In this document: positions 33,819 through 43,516 of the stretch, one piece after another
How positions within the stretch are numbered: position 1 is the stretch's first letter
Layout: every line of letters starts with the position of its first letter
Program-made: the position numbers and the translations under genes
Notes under the pieces: generated by a model
Told to the model about the DNA's origin: nothing
Seen by the model: only the letters and a program-made list of their open reading frames with translations
Database searches by the model: none
From: an uncultured Clostridia bacterium
GTDB taxonomy: Bacteria > Bacillota > Clostridia > Christensenellales > Borkfalkiaceae
Assembly: GCA_944341075.1 (NCBI GenBank)
Contig: CALVLV010000008.1
Span: 1-64,000 of the forward strand
Direction: 5' to 3'
Length of the DNA: 64,000 nucleotides

Positions 33819-36800
33819 GTGAAAAGATTATTTTCTAGAGTATTGTGGACGGTTCTTACGGCAATATTCTGCATACTTATGGTTGCGTTGATAATAGGTA
33901 CCAGTATAGCATTCAAAAATGAGAACGCAATAAACATGACTTTCGGCGTTGGAACAAAGAAAGCAGTTAATGCTTCCGATGATGTGTACTTTTCATCCGA
34001 TTATGATAAAAGCAAACAGAGCGGCGAAGAACGTTACAAAGAGGACGCTGCCATGATAGAGGAGGCAGCGGGGGCCGGCACTGTTTTGTTGTGGAATAAA
34101 AGCAGTGCCCTGCCCCTTGGCGGAGGCGAAAAGATAAGCTGTTTTGGTCACGCTTCGGTAAGTCTTGTAGAATCGGGTTCCGGTTCGGGCTGGTCACGCA
34201 CTTACGATGTTCTTAAAGGTGACGACAGAACTGTAACTCTTAAAGACGCGCTTACATCCCGCGGATTTGAAGTAAACGAAACGCTTTGGAACGTATATGA
34301 AAGCGGGGCGGCAAAAGATTACAGAATGACTCACCCTACGTGGCAGTGTGTTCCATGGCAGCAGTGGAAAGTGAATGAGGCCCCCTGGCAGATAATTGAA
34401 GCCAATGCGGACAAGTCCTTCGTCAATTACGGCGACGTTGCCATAATTACGTTATCGCGTCTTGGCGGGGAGTATTCCGACCTTCACTATAACTACAAAA
34501 ACAAAGATGACTTTGTCGGCGATAACGACAACAACAATATGGAAAATACTTCTGCGGAGGGCGGTTATCTAGGACTTTCGGATGAGGAAGATGAACTTCT
34601 AACCAATGTGGTGCGCCTTAAAAACCAGGGTACTTTCAAAAAAGTGGTTCTTCTTCTCAATACGGGCAATCCTGTGCAGATGAAGGACGTGGCGGCTTAT
34701 TACGACGGCATAGATGTTTGCATGTGGATAGGCCAGCCCGGTTCTACCGGCATCAATGCTGTTGCCGATATACTGAAAGGTGAAATCAATCCTTCAGGCA
34801 GATTGCCCGATACGTGGGCATACGACCTTAACAGTGCGCCCGCAACAGTAAACGACGGCAATTATCTTTATGGCAACGATAGTCTTCTTAACGGCGAAGG
34901 CTACGGCGACAGACCTAACGCCAAGCAGGATTACTACGGCAGATACATGGTTTACCAGGAAGGGATTTACGTTGGTTATCGCTATTATGAAACGCGATAT
35001 GCCGACTGCGTGAACGGCGAAGGCGATGCAACCTCTTCTGCCGGCGCAAAAATGTCGGAAGACGGCTGGGATTATGCTTCCGAAGTCGCTTTCCCTTTTG
35101 GTTACGGACTTTCTTATACTACTTTTGAATACAGTGATTTCAATGTTTCTGAAAGGCTTCGCGGCAGCGACGGAGCATATTATTACAACGTAAGCGTAAC
35201 GGTAACGAACACTGGTGACGTTGACGGCAAAGAGGTGGTGCAGGTTTATCTGCAGAAACCTTATACCGGCTATGATAAAAAGAACGGAATAGAAAAATCT
35301 GCCGTTGAACTTGTTGGCTATGCAAAGACGGACAACCTTAAGGCAGATGGCGGTCATCAGACCCTTACTATTAAGGTAGAGGAAGATAATTTTAAAACTT
35401 ACGACGCAAACGTGCAGAAAACCTATATACTTGAAGAGGGCGATTATTATATTACCGTAGCGGCAAACGCACACGCCGCGCTCAATAAAATTCTTGGCAC
35501 GGAGGCCGATCAGCTTATGGGCGGAAACCCTTCTACAGGGTGCGTATCCGACAAAACTTCAACTGCCGCAATATATTGTAAAGAAGATTTTTCAACTTAT
35601 TCCGTATCTGAAGTTACGGGTGAAAAAATTACAAACCATCTTGACAGCGGCGATATAAATAAGTACAAAAACAGGGGAACAAACGCCGTTACCTATCTTT
35701 CCCGCAGCAATTGGGGTGAAACTTATCCTAAGCAAGCTGCTAAGCTTGTACTCAACAAGGAAATGGCGGAAGACCTCAAGCGCGATACGGTACCTGACGA
35801 TACCGGTTACACTATGCCCCAATATCAGCAGCTTAACGGCACAAAGTTATCTCAAGGTGTAAAAATTGCCGACGTAAAAAGCGGTGACAGGGTTGCATTC
35901 GATTTTATCAATGCACCCTTGGACGAGCGCAGTGCTGACTGGAACGCCGAATGGCAGACCGCTTGGGACGAACTGCTTGACCAGATGTCCCAGGGCGAAC
36001 AGATCACAATGGTTTCTTCTTCATTCCATAAAATACATGGCGCAGTATCTATCGCCCTTCCAGAATCATATCAGGAAAACGGGCCTGTGGGTATAACCAA
36101 GCGTGAAGATACCAAATATATATTCTCTGTGCCTAATCAGGAGCTTATCGAAGAAAACGGTTTTGTGTTTGTTGCTTATCCCTGTGCGGGGATACTTGCC
36201 GCTTCGTTCGATACAGATATAGCCCGGCGCGTGGGCGAACATAAGAGCGAAGATATGCTCTATCTCGGCTACAACGGTATTTACGGACCGGGAGTAAATA
36301 TGCATCGTTCGCCTTTCGGCGGCCGCGCGTTTGAATATCCATCGGAAGACCCCTATCTTGCAGGCGTATGCGAAGCTTACGAAACAATAGGTATACAGTC
36401 AAAAGGTTGCATGGCGTATGCCAAGCATTTTGCCCTCAACGATATGGAAACCAACAGAATTAATTGCGGGGTATGGTCTAACGAACAGGCCAGCAGAGAA
36501 ATTTATCTGCGCGCGTTTGAAATAGTATTCAAAGACGGCGGAGCAAACGCAACGATGAGCGCATACACCAGGATAGGTACAAAATGGAACGGCGCCTGCA
36601 AAGAAATGATGACGGATATTCTCCGCAGTGAATGGGGATACGACGGTATAACGATATCCGACTGGGTAACAAAGAGCAGCGGTATGTCGCTTCTTGATGG
36701 CGTAATGGCGGGAACAGATTCTTTTGATGCCAACAACGAATTTGCTGCCGAGCTTGAAAAATATAAAGACAACGCAGCCGTTATGCAGGCAGTAAGAAAT

Positions 36801-37025
36801 GCTACAAAGCGCCTCATTTATAATGTTGTACGCACTAATGCAATGAATAATTTTGATAGGGACACCTACGTTATAAGCGTAACGCCATGGTGGAAGACTG
36901 CTATTATTGCTATCGACGTAACTATCGGCGTACTTGCGGCGATAAGCGCAGGCATGTTGGTTGCTTCGTTTGTAATTCATGCAAAGCGCAAAAAAGCTGA
37001 ATGTGCGATAAACAAACAATCTTAA
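33819..37025 (+). CDS. Circularly permuted GH3 glycosidase anchored at both ends
   Basis: A 1068-residue enzyme, probably a beta-xylosidase or beta-glucosidase. Residues about 8-30 form a transmembrane helix, and another lies at about 1030-1052 followed by KRKK. Between them the usual GH3 order is reversed. First comes the alpha/beta sandwich domain (AGTVLLWNKSSALPL, near residue 85), then the FnIII domain (FPFGYGLSYTTFEYSDF), and last the TIM barrel, which starts near LLDQMSQGEQ and has KHFALNDME and the nucleophile Asp948 in ITISDWV. This swapped order is known for some Ruminococcus and Butyrivibrio enzymes. It starts at GTG with CAGGAG upstream, 15 bases after the xylanase gene. A strong terminator follows. 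It would sit outside the cell and release sugars from short oligomers. Confidence 0.88.
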   Translation: MKRLFSRVLWTVLTAIFCILMVALIIGTSIAFKNENAINMTFGVGTKKAVNASDDVYFSSDYDKSKQSGEERYKEDAAMIEEAAGAGTVLLWNKSSALPLGGGEKISCFGHASVSLVESGSGSGWSRTYDVLKGDDRTVTLKDALTSRGFEVNETLWNVYESGAAKDYRMTHPTWQCVPWQQWKVNEAPWQIIEANADKSFVNYGDVAIITLSRLGGEYSDLHYNYKNKDDFVGDNDNNNMENTSAEGGYLGLSDEEDELLTNVVRLKNQGTFKKVVLLLNTGNPVQMKDVAAYYDGIDVCMWIGQPGSTGINAVADILKGEINPSGRLPDTWAYDLNSAPATVNDGNYLYGNDSLLNGEGYGDRPNAKQDYYGRYMVYQEGIYVGYRYYETRYADCVNGEGDATSSAGAKMSEDGWDYASEVAFPFGYGLSYTTFEYSDFNVSERLRGSDGAYYYNVSVTVTNTGDVDGKEVVQVYLQKPYTGYDKKNGIEKSAVELVGYAKTDNLKADGGHQTLTIKVEEDNFKTYDANVQKTYILEEGDYYITVAANAHAALNKILGTEADQLMGGNPSTGCVSDKTSTAAIYCKEDFSTYSVSEVTGEKITNHLDSGDINKYKNRGTNAVTYLSRSNWGETYPKQAAKLVLNKEMAEDLKRDTVPDDTGYTMPQYQQLNGTKLSQGVKIADVKSGDRVAFDFINAPLDERSADWNAEWQTAWDELLDQMSQGEQITMVSSSFHKIHGAVSIALPESYQENGPVGITKREDTKYIFSVPNQELIEENGFVFVAYPCAGILAASFDTDIARRVGEHKSEDMLYLGYNGIYGPGVNMHRSPFGGRAFEYPSEDPYLAGVCEAYETIGIQSKGCMAYAKHFALNDMETNRINCGVWSNEQASREIYLRAFEIVFKDGGANATMSAYTRIGTKWNGACKEMMTDILRSEWGYDGITISDWVTKSSGMSLLDGVMAGTDSFDANNEFAAELEKYKDNAAVMQAVRNATKRLIYNVVRTNAMNNFDRDTYVISVTPWWKTAIIAIDVTIGVLAAISAGMLVASFVIHAKRKKAECAINKQS

Positions 37026-37070
37026 GATGAATAAAATTAATTATAAAAATTGTTGAAGTAATTTCTGCAT

Positions 37071-37124
37071 TGCCGGCATGCGGCAAGCCTTGTTGCGCTT
37101 GCCGCATGCCGGCAGGAATCCTTT
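37071..37124 (+). terminator. Strong hairpin terminator inside the xylan locus
   Basis: Perfect 18-bp arms (37071-37088 and 37097-37114) with an 8-nt loop, followed by GGAATCCTTTTATCC. It splits the locus into a first operon (to the GH3 gene) and a second transcription unit. Confidence 0.75.
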
Positions 37125-37235
37125 TATCCGGGCGGACTAAATGCAGACGCAATGGCTCATGCAATGGCTTTTCAGACAAAGTCTTTCAAAGATATACTGA
37201 ATGTGCTGTCGCGTACATTTTTATATTAGTAATCG

Positions 37236-38177
37236 GTGAATAATGTGTATATTAGAAAATGCATAAAAGGCATGGCCTTGTTTCTTGCATGCATGTCAGT
37301 CGCGCTTGCGTGTCTGTGTTTCGTTGCCTGCAATACACAGCGGCAAGAGGTTGATGTGGTTCTTTTTACCGGCCAGTCGAATATGGTTGGCAGGGAAACG
37401 GAGATCAGAGAAGTCGAAATTCCTAAAGGGTACGCGTATGAATACAAATACAAATACGCAGATAATCATCTTTCCGAATTAAAAAATCCTGTGGGCGAAA
37501 CATTCGGCGATGGCGACGGTCAGCTTGAAATTTCTTCCGGGTCAAGTATAGTCCCCAAGTTCTGCCTTGAATATGTGCGGGCAACGGGTCGCAGAATAGT
37601 GGCGGTGCATGCCGCCCACGGAGGAAGGGGAATTTCCTTTTTTGTTGAAAATCAGCCGATGTACAACAGCATAGTTGCAAAATACAGGGCGTGCCTTAAT
37701 TATCTTAACAAAAGCAGGCGCTACAAAGTCGGTCGCTGTTTTTACGTGATGTTTCAGGGCGAAACAGATACTTTGTCTACTTCGTGCCAAGATTATAAAA
37801 GCCGCTATTTAAGTTTTCATAACGCTCTTAAGTCTGAATTCGGTTTTTCCTTTGGTGCTCTTTTGCAGACGGGATTGGATGTGAAAAGTATAAATGACGG
37901 AACGGTAGAGCTTACTTCGGAAGAGGACGTTGCAAGGATTGCAACGGCAAAAGCCGAACTTGCCCGTGAAAACGATGATATTATAATGATCAATGTAAAA
38001 GCGATGAATTATCATAACAAGCGCCCCGACTATATGCTTGGCGACAGGTATGGGCTTGTTCATTACAACGGCGCGGGATTAACTGAAATAGCGGCAGACA
38101 GTTGCATGGCTTTACTCAACTATCTCGGGTATGGGGAGGCTGAACTGAAAGGTGTGGATCCCGTAACTTATTTATAA
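37236..38177 (+). CDS. SASA-type acetylesterase lipoprotein (CE6-like, probable acetylxylan esterase)
   Basis: A 313-residue SGNH-like esterase. The N-terminus is a lipoprotein signal ending in FVAC. The nucleophile Ser48 lies in FTGQSNMVG, and MFQGETD is the second conserved block. The histidine in GLVHYNGAG, four positions after Asp in GDRYG, completes the triad. Family members remove acetyl groups from xylan or sialate; the neighbours point to xylan. The frame starts at a GTG (37236) with no clear ribosome site; an ATG at 37272 is an alternative but would shorten the signal peptide. It is followed after 21 bases by the second GH3 gene. Location is the outer membrane face. Confidence 0.8.
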   Translation: MNNVYIRKCIKGMALFLACMSVALACLCFVACNTQRQEVDVVLFTGQSNMVGRETEIREVEIPKGYAYEYKYKYADNHLSELKNPVGETFGDGDGQLEISSGSSIVPKFCLEYVRATGRRIVAVHAAHGGRGISFFVENQPMYNSIVAKYRACLNYLNKSRRYKVGRCFYVMFQGETDTLSTSCQDYKSRYLSFHNALKSEFGFSFGALLQTGLDVKSINDGTVELTSEEDVARIATAKAELARENDDIIMINVKAMNYHNKRPDYMLGDRYGLVHYNGAGLTEIAADSCMALLNYLGYGEAELKGVDPVTYL

Positions 38178-38198
38178 CTACAGGAGTATGTTTCAATA

Positions 38199-41135
38199 AT
38201 GAAATACGGTACAGCAAAAAAAATTATATGTTTTTTTGTTATGGGCGTTATATTGGTTGCGTTGATAATAGGCAATATTTTTGCTTATATATATAAACAA
38301 CCCATTACGTCGGTTTTGGCGGGGACGGGCGATAATTTCAGCGCGGACGATGCTGAATTGCAACGCGTGCTTAAAGAAGGTGACGAGTTGTGCGTGGAAA
38401 TGGGCAAGGAAAGCGTTGTTTTGCTCCGCAATGAAAATAATGCTTTGCCTTTGGATATGGCTAACAAAAAGGAACGCACGGTAAATCTTTTCGGCATCGG
38501 TGCTTATGATCAGGGATTTATGATGAAGGGCGTAGGAAGCGGTTCTTCCACAATTTCCCCATCAAGGCAGGTTACTCTTACGCAGGCCCTTGAAGAAAGC
38601 GGATTTACCTATAACAAGGATCTTGCTTCCGTGTATGAAAATTTTGATTTCGAGCGTGGAACAAAAAAAGATAATGCCTATAATCTGGCAGAGCCGTCTT
38701 TTGAAAAGGTAAATGCTAAAATGGCGGAGGCAAGGCGGCAGTCAGATGTTGCCATTATGGTAATAAGCCGCAACGGCGGTGAAAATATAGGCGAAATACC
38801 TAAAGAACAGGCGGACGACAAAAGCAGAACATACCTTGATATTTCAAAGGAAGAAGAGCGGCTGCTTAAACAGATTAAAACTACATTTGCCGACGGCAAA
38901 GTAATTGTTATATTGAATACGGGCAATGCGATGCACGCGGGGTTCCTTGAGGATGAAAATATTGATGCCGCACTCAGCATCGGGTTTACAGGCCAATCTG
39001 CGGCAAGGGCGGTCGGTATGGTTTTAAGCGGCGAGGTAAACCCCTCCGGCAAGCTTACCGATACTTATGTTTATTCACCGCAGTATGACCCCGCATATGC
39101 CAATACATATGCTGCAGAACAGTATACCGGCAAAGGTCATCTGCAATACAGCGAGGATATTTATATAGGATACAAATGGTACGAAACTGCCGATGCCGAA
39201 GGCTATTTTAAAAATGTTGATAATATTTACGGCAAAGGTTATAAAGGTGTTGTGCAGTATCCTTTCGGATACGGTTTGTCTTATACTGATTTCAGCTGGC
39301 AGATAACTGATACAACTATAGAAAACGGCGGCTTTCTGCAACAAAACAGCAAGGTAACTTTTACCGTCCGCGTTACAAACAATGGTGCCGTGACGGGCAA
39401 AGACGTGGTTGAGCTTTACTATATTCCGCCTTATTATAAAGAAAGCGGCATAGAAAAGGCAGAGGTAAATCTTGTTGATTTTGTAAAGACGGACGAAATT
39501 GAGCCGGGCGGATATCAGGACGTGCAACTTTCATTTTCGTCGTATGATATGGCGTCTTACAGCATTTATGCCAACGGCGGGAAAGGCGCATACATCTTAG
39601 AGGAAGGAACTTATTCGTTGCAGTTGCGCACAGATTCGCATACGTTGGCTAAAGGCAATTACGTTACTTCAGAATATGTGGTTGACAAGGACATAATATT
39701 CAGCAAAGATCCTGTCAGCGGCAATACTGTTGAAAACCGTTTTACTGGCGAAAGCGCTTACATGAACGTACCTACCGATGGCAGTACGGTTGGCATAACC
39801 CAGAAATATCTTACCCGCGCCGACTTTGAAGGCACTTTTCCCGCGGAAAGGGCTGCCGACCCTACCGATAAGTCGGAAATAGAAAGTGCGTCAAAAGCGT
39901 TCAATTCTGTATACAATACAGATAAGATGCCCGTAACTGAACAGGAAAACAACTTGCGGCTTACAAAAATAATGATAAGCAACGGCAATGATGAAAGCGG
40001 GAACAAGCAATATATCTATAAAAACGCTACGCTTAAACAACTTAACGGCAACAAATCTTTAAAAAGTGGCGAAAAACTCGTGTTTGATGAAGAGCTTATG
40101 AAGGCGCTTGCCGATTATAACAGCGATAAGTGGGATCTTCTTTTGAACCAGATGAGCCTTGATGAGTTGAAATCGCTTGTTGAATTCGGCGGATTTCACA
40201 CAGAGGCCGTTGAATCTATAGGTAAGCCTAAATTCGCCGATTATGACGGCCCGGCAGGGTTCAATGCAAACTCGCTTACGGGTAACTGGAGTGGCGAAAC
40301 GGATAAAGAAACGTGGACGGCGTTTCCCAGTGAAACTACTTTGGGTTGTTCGTGGAACCGGGAACTGATGTACCGTATGGGGCAGTCTATGGGCGATCAG
40401 GCGCGCGTTACAAATCTTAAAGGTTGGTATGCGCCAGGGGTAAATCTACACAGGTCGGCATATACGGCGCGCAATTATGAATATTACTCTGAAGATGCCG
40501 TTTTAAGCGGCAAAATGGCGGCAAACGTTATATCAGGTGCAAAATCGGAAGGGCTTTATTGCTACCTCAAACATTTTGCGGCAAGCGAAATGGGCCCCAA
40601 TCCCCTTAAGGTAAACACATGGTTTACCGAACAGAACTTCCGTGAAAATTATCTTAAACCATTTGAAATAGCAGTTAAAGAGGGAGGCGCGAATGCTGTA
40701 ATGACGGCGTTTAACCGCATCGGCTGTGTTTGGGCAGGCGCAAATTATGCGCTCAACGTACAGATATTGCGCGAAGAATGGGGATTTCAGGGGTCGGTTA
40801 TAACCGACTATTGTGCTAAACCCGGCGATTTGGGCGGCATGGATGTGCGCCAGGGTGTGCGTGCAGGAAATGATTTGTGGCTTAATGCATCAATGCAGGG
40901 CGCGCTGAAAACAACAGACAGCACTGATATGAGTTGTGCCAGGATCGCGGCGCATAACATTCTGTATACTATTGTTGATACGTGGAACGCCTGTAATTTT
41001 GAACCTACGGTAAAACCTGCGGTTTTTGCATGGTGGGGGCCTGTGCTTGTAGCTATAGATTTTGCCGTTGTAATAGGTTTTGGGGTTTGGGCGTTTTTTA
41101 TTCTTCGCCCAAAACAAAAAAAAGCAAATAGATAA
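38199..41135 (+). CDS. Second circularly permuted GH3 glycosidase anchored at both ends
   Basis: A 978-residue paralogue of the GH3 at 33819. The same order is seen: an N-terminal membrane helix (about 10-32, VALIIG shared with the first), the sandwich domain (ESVVLLRNENNALPL), the FnIII domain, then the barrel with LLNQMSLDELKSL, KHFAASEMG and nucleophile Asp870 in VITDYC, and a final membrane helix (about 945-967) followed by RPKQKK. It lacks some loops of the first copy and differs around the nucleophile (TDYC rather than SDWV), so the two may take different sugars or linkages. A CAGGAG site precedes the ATG. A terminator hairpin follows. It probably forms one message with the esterase. 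Confidence 0.88.
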   Translation: MKYGTAKKIICFFVMGVILVALIIGNIFAYIYKQPITSVLAGTGDNFSADDAELQRVLKEGDELCVEMGKESVVLLRNENNALPLDMANKKERTVNLFGIGAYDQGFMMKGVGSGSSTISPSRQVTLTQALEESGFTYNKDLASVYENFDFERGTKKDNAYNLAEPSFEKVNAKMAEARRQSDVAIMVISRNGGENIGEIPKEQADDKSRTYLDISKEEERLLKQIKTTFADGKVIVILNTGNAMHAGFLEDENIDAALSIGFTGQSAARAVGMVLSGEVNPSGKLTDTYVYSPQYDPAYANTYAAEQYTGKGHLQYSEDIYIGYKWYETADAEGYFKNVDNIYGKGYKGVVQYPFGYGLSYTDFSWQITDTTIENGGFLQQNSKVTFTVRVTNNGAVTGKDVVELYYIPPYYKESGIEKAEVNLVDFVKTDEIEPGGYQDVQLSFSSYDMASYSIYANGGKGAYILEEGTYSLQLRTDSHTLAKGNYVTSEYVVDKDIIFSKDPVSGNTVENRFTGESAYMNVPTDGSTVGITQKYLTRADFEGTFPAERAADPTDKSEIESASKAFNSVYNTDKMPVTEQENNLRLTKIMISNGNDESGNKQYIYKNATLKQLNGNKSLKSGEKLVFDEELMKALADYNSDKWDLLLNQMSLDELKSLVEFGGFHTEAVESIGKPKFADYDGPAGFNANSLTGNWSGETDKETWTAFPSETTLGCSWNRELMYRMGQSMGDQARVTNLKGWYAPGVNLHRSAYTARNYEYYSEDAVLSGKMAANVISGAKSEGLYCYLKHFAASEMGPNPLKVNTWFTEQNFRENYLKPFEIAVKEGGANAVMTAFNRIGCVWAGANYALNVQILREEWGFQGSVITDYCAKPGDLGGMDVRQGVRAGNDLWLNASMQGALKTTDSTDMSCARIAAHNILYTIVDTWNACNFEPTVKPAVFAWWGPVLVAIDFAVVIGFGVWAFFILRPKQKKANR

Positions 41136-41142
41136 GTTGAAA

Positions 41143-41173
41143 GCGTGGTGCAACATCAAATATTGCACCACGC
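41143..41173 (+). terminator. Terminator at the end of the xylan locus
   Basis: Perfect 11-bp arms GCGTGGTGCAA (41143-41153) and TTGCACCACGC (41163-41173), followed by TTATTGC. Confidence 0.7.
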
Positions 41174-41789
41174 TTATTGCATAAAAAATCCCTGAATAGT
41201 TTGCATGGTGATAGGTTTTGTTTATTGGAAATAGAAAACGTTGTTCTGCGAGATTTATCCTATAGTAAAAGATGAAGATACTGGTAAGTTAATTAAACTT
41301 GATATAATGGGTACAGATGTTAGAACTGAAATACATAAGCAGTGTAGATATACTTTTTTATATTTACCACATACCAGGCTAGCAATCTTAATAAAAAACT
41401 TCCAATATATTGATAAGCTAAGATAAATAGAATATCAGCCGACCGGAATCATAATCCCGAAAGCGAGGATAAAGAATGCGGCGCAGACAGTGTTTTATGA
41501 CGTATGGCAAAAAACTGTACTTTGTAAAACAAGTCTGCCCTTTCTGTTTTAACAAAGCAAAATTATGCCTGATTTCCTTTTTTAAGCGGCTATCTGTTTT
41601 TTGAAAAGCTGAAGGGGCGCGGGGTTTGTTCGTCCGCCGCGGCAGGGGCAAAAATATTGACGATCTGAATTAATCGCCTGTAAACCGCATAACCGCGTTT
41701 CTTTGGGGTTGCGGCTTGTCCTATGCCGGCTTGCTTATTGTGTGGCGGCTTGAGCCTTTAAAAAGTTCCGCGTCGTGCGGAGGGGCGTT
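41174..41789. other. Right border region of the xylan block, no firm gene
   Basis: A 61-codon frame from a TTG at 41241 to 41426 encodes CEIYPIVKDEDTGKLIKLD; it reads protein-like but has no ribosome site and may be a gene remnant. GGCGCAGACAG occurs at 41473 and 41801. No copy of the tRNA-Gln 3' end was found here. The base composition shifts from A/T-rich to the higher-GC chromosome across this stretch. Confidence 0.4.
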
Positions 41790-42413
41790 TTATTTTATCG
41801 GCGCAGACAGCACGGAGAGTTCGCTTGCTCGGTGCAGGTGGTAAAAAAAGTTGCCCGCGGTCATGTGCGTGGCGCACAGCGCATCGGCAAGCTTTATCTG
41901 TTTTTTTGCGTAGCTTTCGGCTACCGCCAGAAATTCCTTGGTGTATATCTTGGGCGGCCTGCCGAACCGCACGCCCTTTTTCTTTGCCGCCGCAATGCCT
42001 TCGGCCTGGCGCATGCGTATGTTATCGCGTTCATTCTCCGCCACGAAGGAAAGCACCTGCAGCACTATGTCTGAAATGAACTTGCCAAGCAGCGTATCGG
42101 CCTTGTCGCGCGTGTCCAAAAGCGGCATATCCAGCACAAGTATGTCCGCCCGTATCTTGCGCGTTATCCTGCTCCATTCCTCAATTATCATGCTATAGTT
42201 GCGGCCCAATCGGTCTATAGACTTTATCACCAGCAGGTCGCCGCTGTGCAGCCGCTTTATCAGCCGGCAATAGTTCTTTCTTTCAAAGTTCTTGCCCGTC
42301 TTTTTGTCGCAGTATATGTTTTTTTGCGGAACTCCGTACTCGGCAAAGGCCTCAAGCTGCCGCAAAAGGTTCTGGTCGCGGGCGGATACGCGCCCGTAAG
42401 CGTAAGTAGCCAT
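41790..42413 (-). CDS. Serine recombinase (resolvase/invertase family)
   Basis: A 207-residue small serine recombinase that cuts and rejoins DNA at paired sites. The nucleophile Ser10 lies in GRVSARDQN; the catalytic core continues with DLLVIKSIDRLGRNY and ENERDNIRMRQAEG, and ends with GRPPKIYTKEF and a short C-terminal helix-turn-helix (KLADALCATHMTAGNFFYHL is the region). All core residues look intact. Related in sequence to the pseudogene at 24023-24610, which faces the other way. A GGAGGAATAA site precedes the ATG. Its leader contains a CCCGCAGGC/GCCTGCGGG hairpin at 42441-42464. It may have moved or inverted DNA here. Confidence 0.9.
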   Translation of the reverse strand: MATYAYGRVSARDQNLLRQLEAFAEYGVPQKNIYCDKKTGKNFERKNYCRLIKRLHSGDLLVIKSIDRLGRNYSMIIEEWSRITRKIRADILVLDMPLLDTRDKADTLLGKFISDIVLQVLSFVAENERDNIRMRQAEGIAAAKKKGVRFGRPPKIYTKEFLAVAESYAKKQIKLADALCATHMTAGNFFYHLHRASELSVLSAPIK

Positions 42414-42568
42414 TATTTATTCCTCCTAACTGTAATTAATGCCCGCAGGCGCCGTTGCCTGCGGGTGTATTAAATATGATAACATGCGGCCGCGTCGGCA
42501 AGCGGACAAATTGTGTAATTTTTCTGCAGCATATGCAGGGAGCTTGCAAAAAGCGCGGCGTGCTACCT

Positions 42569-42605
42569 TTGCCTTTTGCGTTGCGGCGGCGTATAATTGT
42601 ATACT
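42569..42605 (+). promoter_or_regulatory. Promoter of the metallophosphoesterase gene
   Basis: TTGCCT (42569-42574), 17-bp spacer, TATAAT (42592-42597). An overlapping TTGCGT with TATACT (42600-42605, spacer 18) offers a second start. Confidence 0.55.
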
Positions 42606-42689
42606 GTAATGGAATAAAATGAACTCTCCTTTAAAGCGGGGCAGCCGTGCAAATCTGCCGCGCGGACGGGAAGGGGGGGGTAATAAAAG

Positions 42690-43379
42690 ATGATATGGGT
42701 GACGGGCGATACGCACGGCATGCACGACTTTGACAAACTTAAATACTTCGGTTGGCGCGAAGAGGGCTTTACCCGCGATGATCACGTTATAGTGGCGGGC
42801 GACTTTGGCGCTGTGTGGTGGCGCGGCAGCCTTGATGAGGACTTGAAGCCCTATGAACAGCTGCCGTTCACCGTGCTGTTCGTAGACGGCAATCACGAAA
42901 ATTTCGACCTGTTGGACAGCTTCCCCGTCAGCATGTGGCACGGCGGCAAGGTGCAGATGATAAGGCCGAATATCATTCACCTCATGCGCGGGCAGGTGTA
43001 CGTGCTGGAGGGCAAAAAGATCTTCACGTTCGGCGGAGCCACCAGCACAGACAGGGCCATGCGCGTGGCGGGGCTTACGTGGTGGCCGCGCGAGATGCCC
43101 TCGCACGAGGAGCTGGACGAGGCGATAGCAAATCTGGCCGCGCACGGCAATAGCGTAGATTACATAATCACCCATTCCTGCGGCGAAAGGGCGCTTATGT
43201 ATCCGCCGCTGCGCACCCGCTCGTTCCAGCCTGGCAGGTACCCTGAAAATCAGATGCTTGCGTATTTTGAAGATATTGTAAATTTCAGGCACTGGTACTT
43301 CGGGCACTTTCATATGGATGCCCGCCTGAGCGACAAATTTACCGTTCTCTACCGCGACATAGTGCCGCTCGGCGAATAA
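42690..43379 (+). CDS. Calcineurin-like metallophosphoesterase
   Basis: A 229-residue cytoplasmic phosphoesterase with two metal ions. The five family motifs are in order: GDTHG (residues 6-10), GDFG, GNHE, THSCG and GHFH. The large number of aromatic residues near GAVWWRG and LTWWPRE is notable. The substrate, which could be a nucleotide, phosphoprotein or cyclic dinucleotide, is not predictable. The ATG follows GAAGGGGGGG. It is a single gene with its own promoter, starting just right of the recombinase and divergent from it. The composition is typical of the chromosome rather than of the xylan block. Confidence 0.9.
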   Translation: MIWVTGDTHGMHDFDKLKYFGWREEGFTRDDHVIVAGDFGAVWWRGSLDEDLKPYEQLPFTVLFVDGNHENFDLLDSFPVSMWHGGKVQMIRPNIIHLMRGQVYVLEGKKIFTFGGATSTDRAMRVAGLTWWPREMPSHEELDEAIANLAAHGNSVDYIITHSCGERALMYPPLRTRSFQPGRYPENQMLAYFEDIVNFRHWYFGHFHMDARLSDKFTVLYRDIVPLGE

Positions 43380-43442
43380 TTCCTGCGCGTGTATCGGCAG
43401 GCGTTAAATGCGGCATATGTGCCGTTCAATTGTAAAAATAAT

Positions 43443-43475
43443 GGGCGGCGGGCGTGTGCCCGCCGCCCTTCGGGC
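43443..43475. terminator. Hairpin terminator after the phosphoesterase gene
   Basis: Perfect 11-bp arms GGGCGGCGGGC and GCCCGCCGCCC (43443-43453, 43458-43468) with loop GTGT. Confidence 0.65.
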
Positions 43476-43516
43476 ACATTGCGGCATTTTTTCACACAAT
43501 AATTTTACAAAAGGTG

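Noticed and set aside
41241..41426. 61-codon frame near the right edge of the xylan block as a real gene
   Set aside because: Protein-like wording, but only a TTG start, no ribosome site and no family. Kept as a note in the region entry.
20260..42700. Second copy of the tRNA-Gln 3' end as the right attachment site
   Set aside because: I scanned for GTTCAAATCACTTCGCCCC and its complement and found none. The GGGGCG matches at 24872, 41612 and 41783 do not extend.
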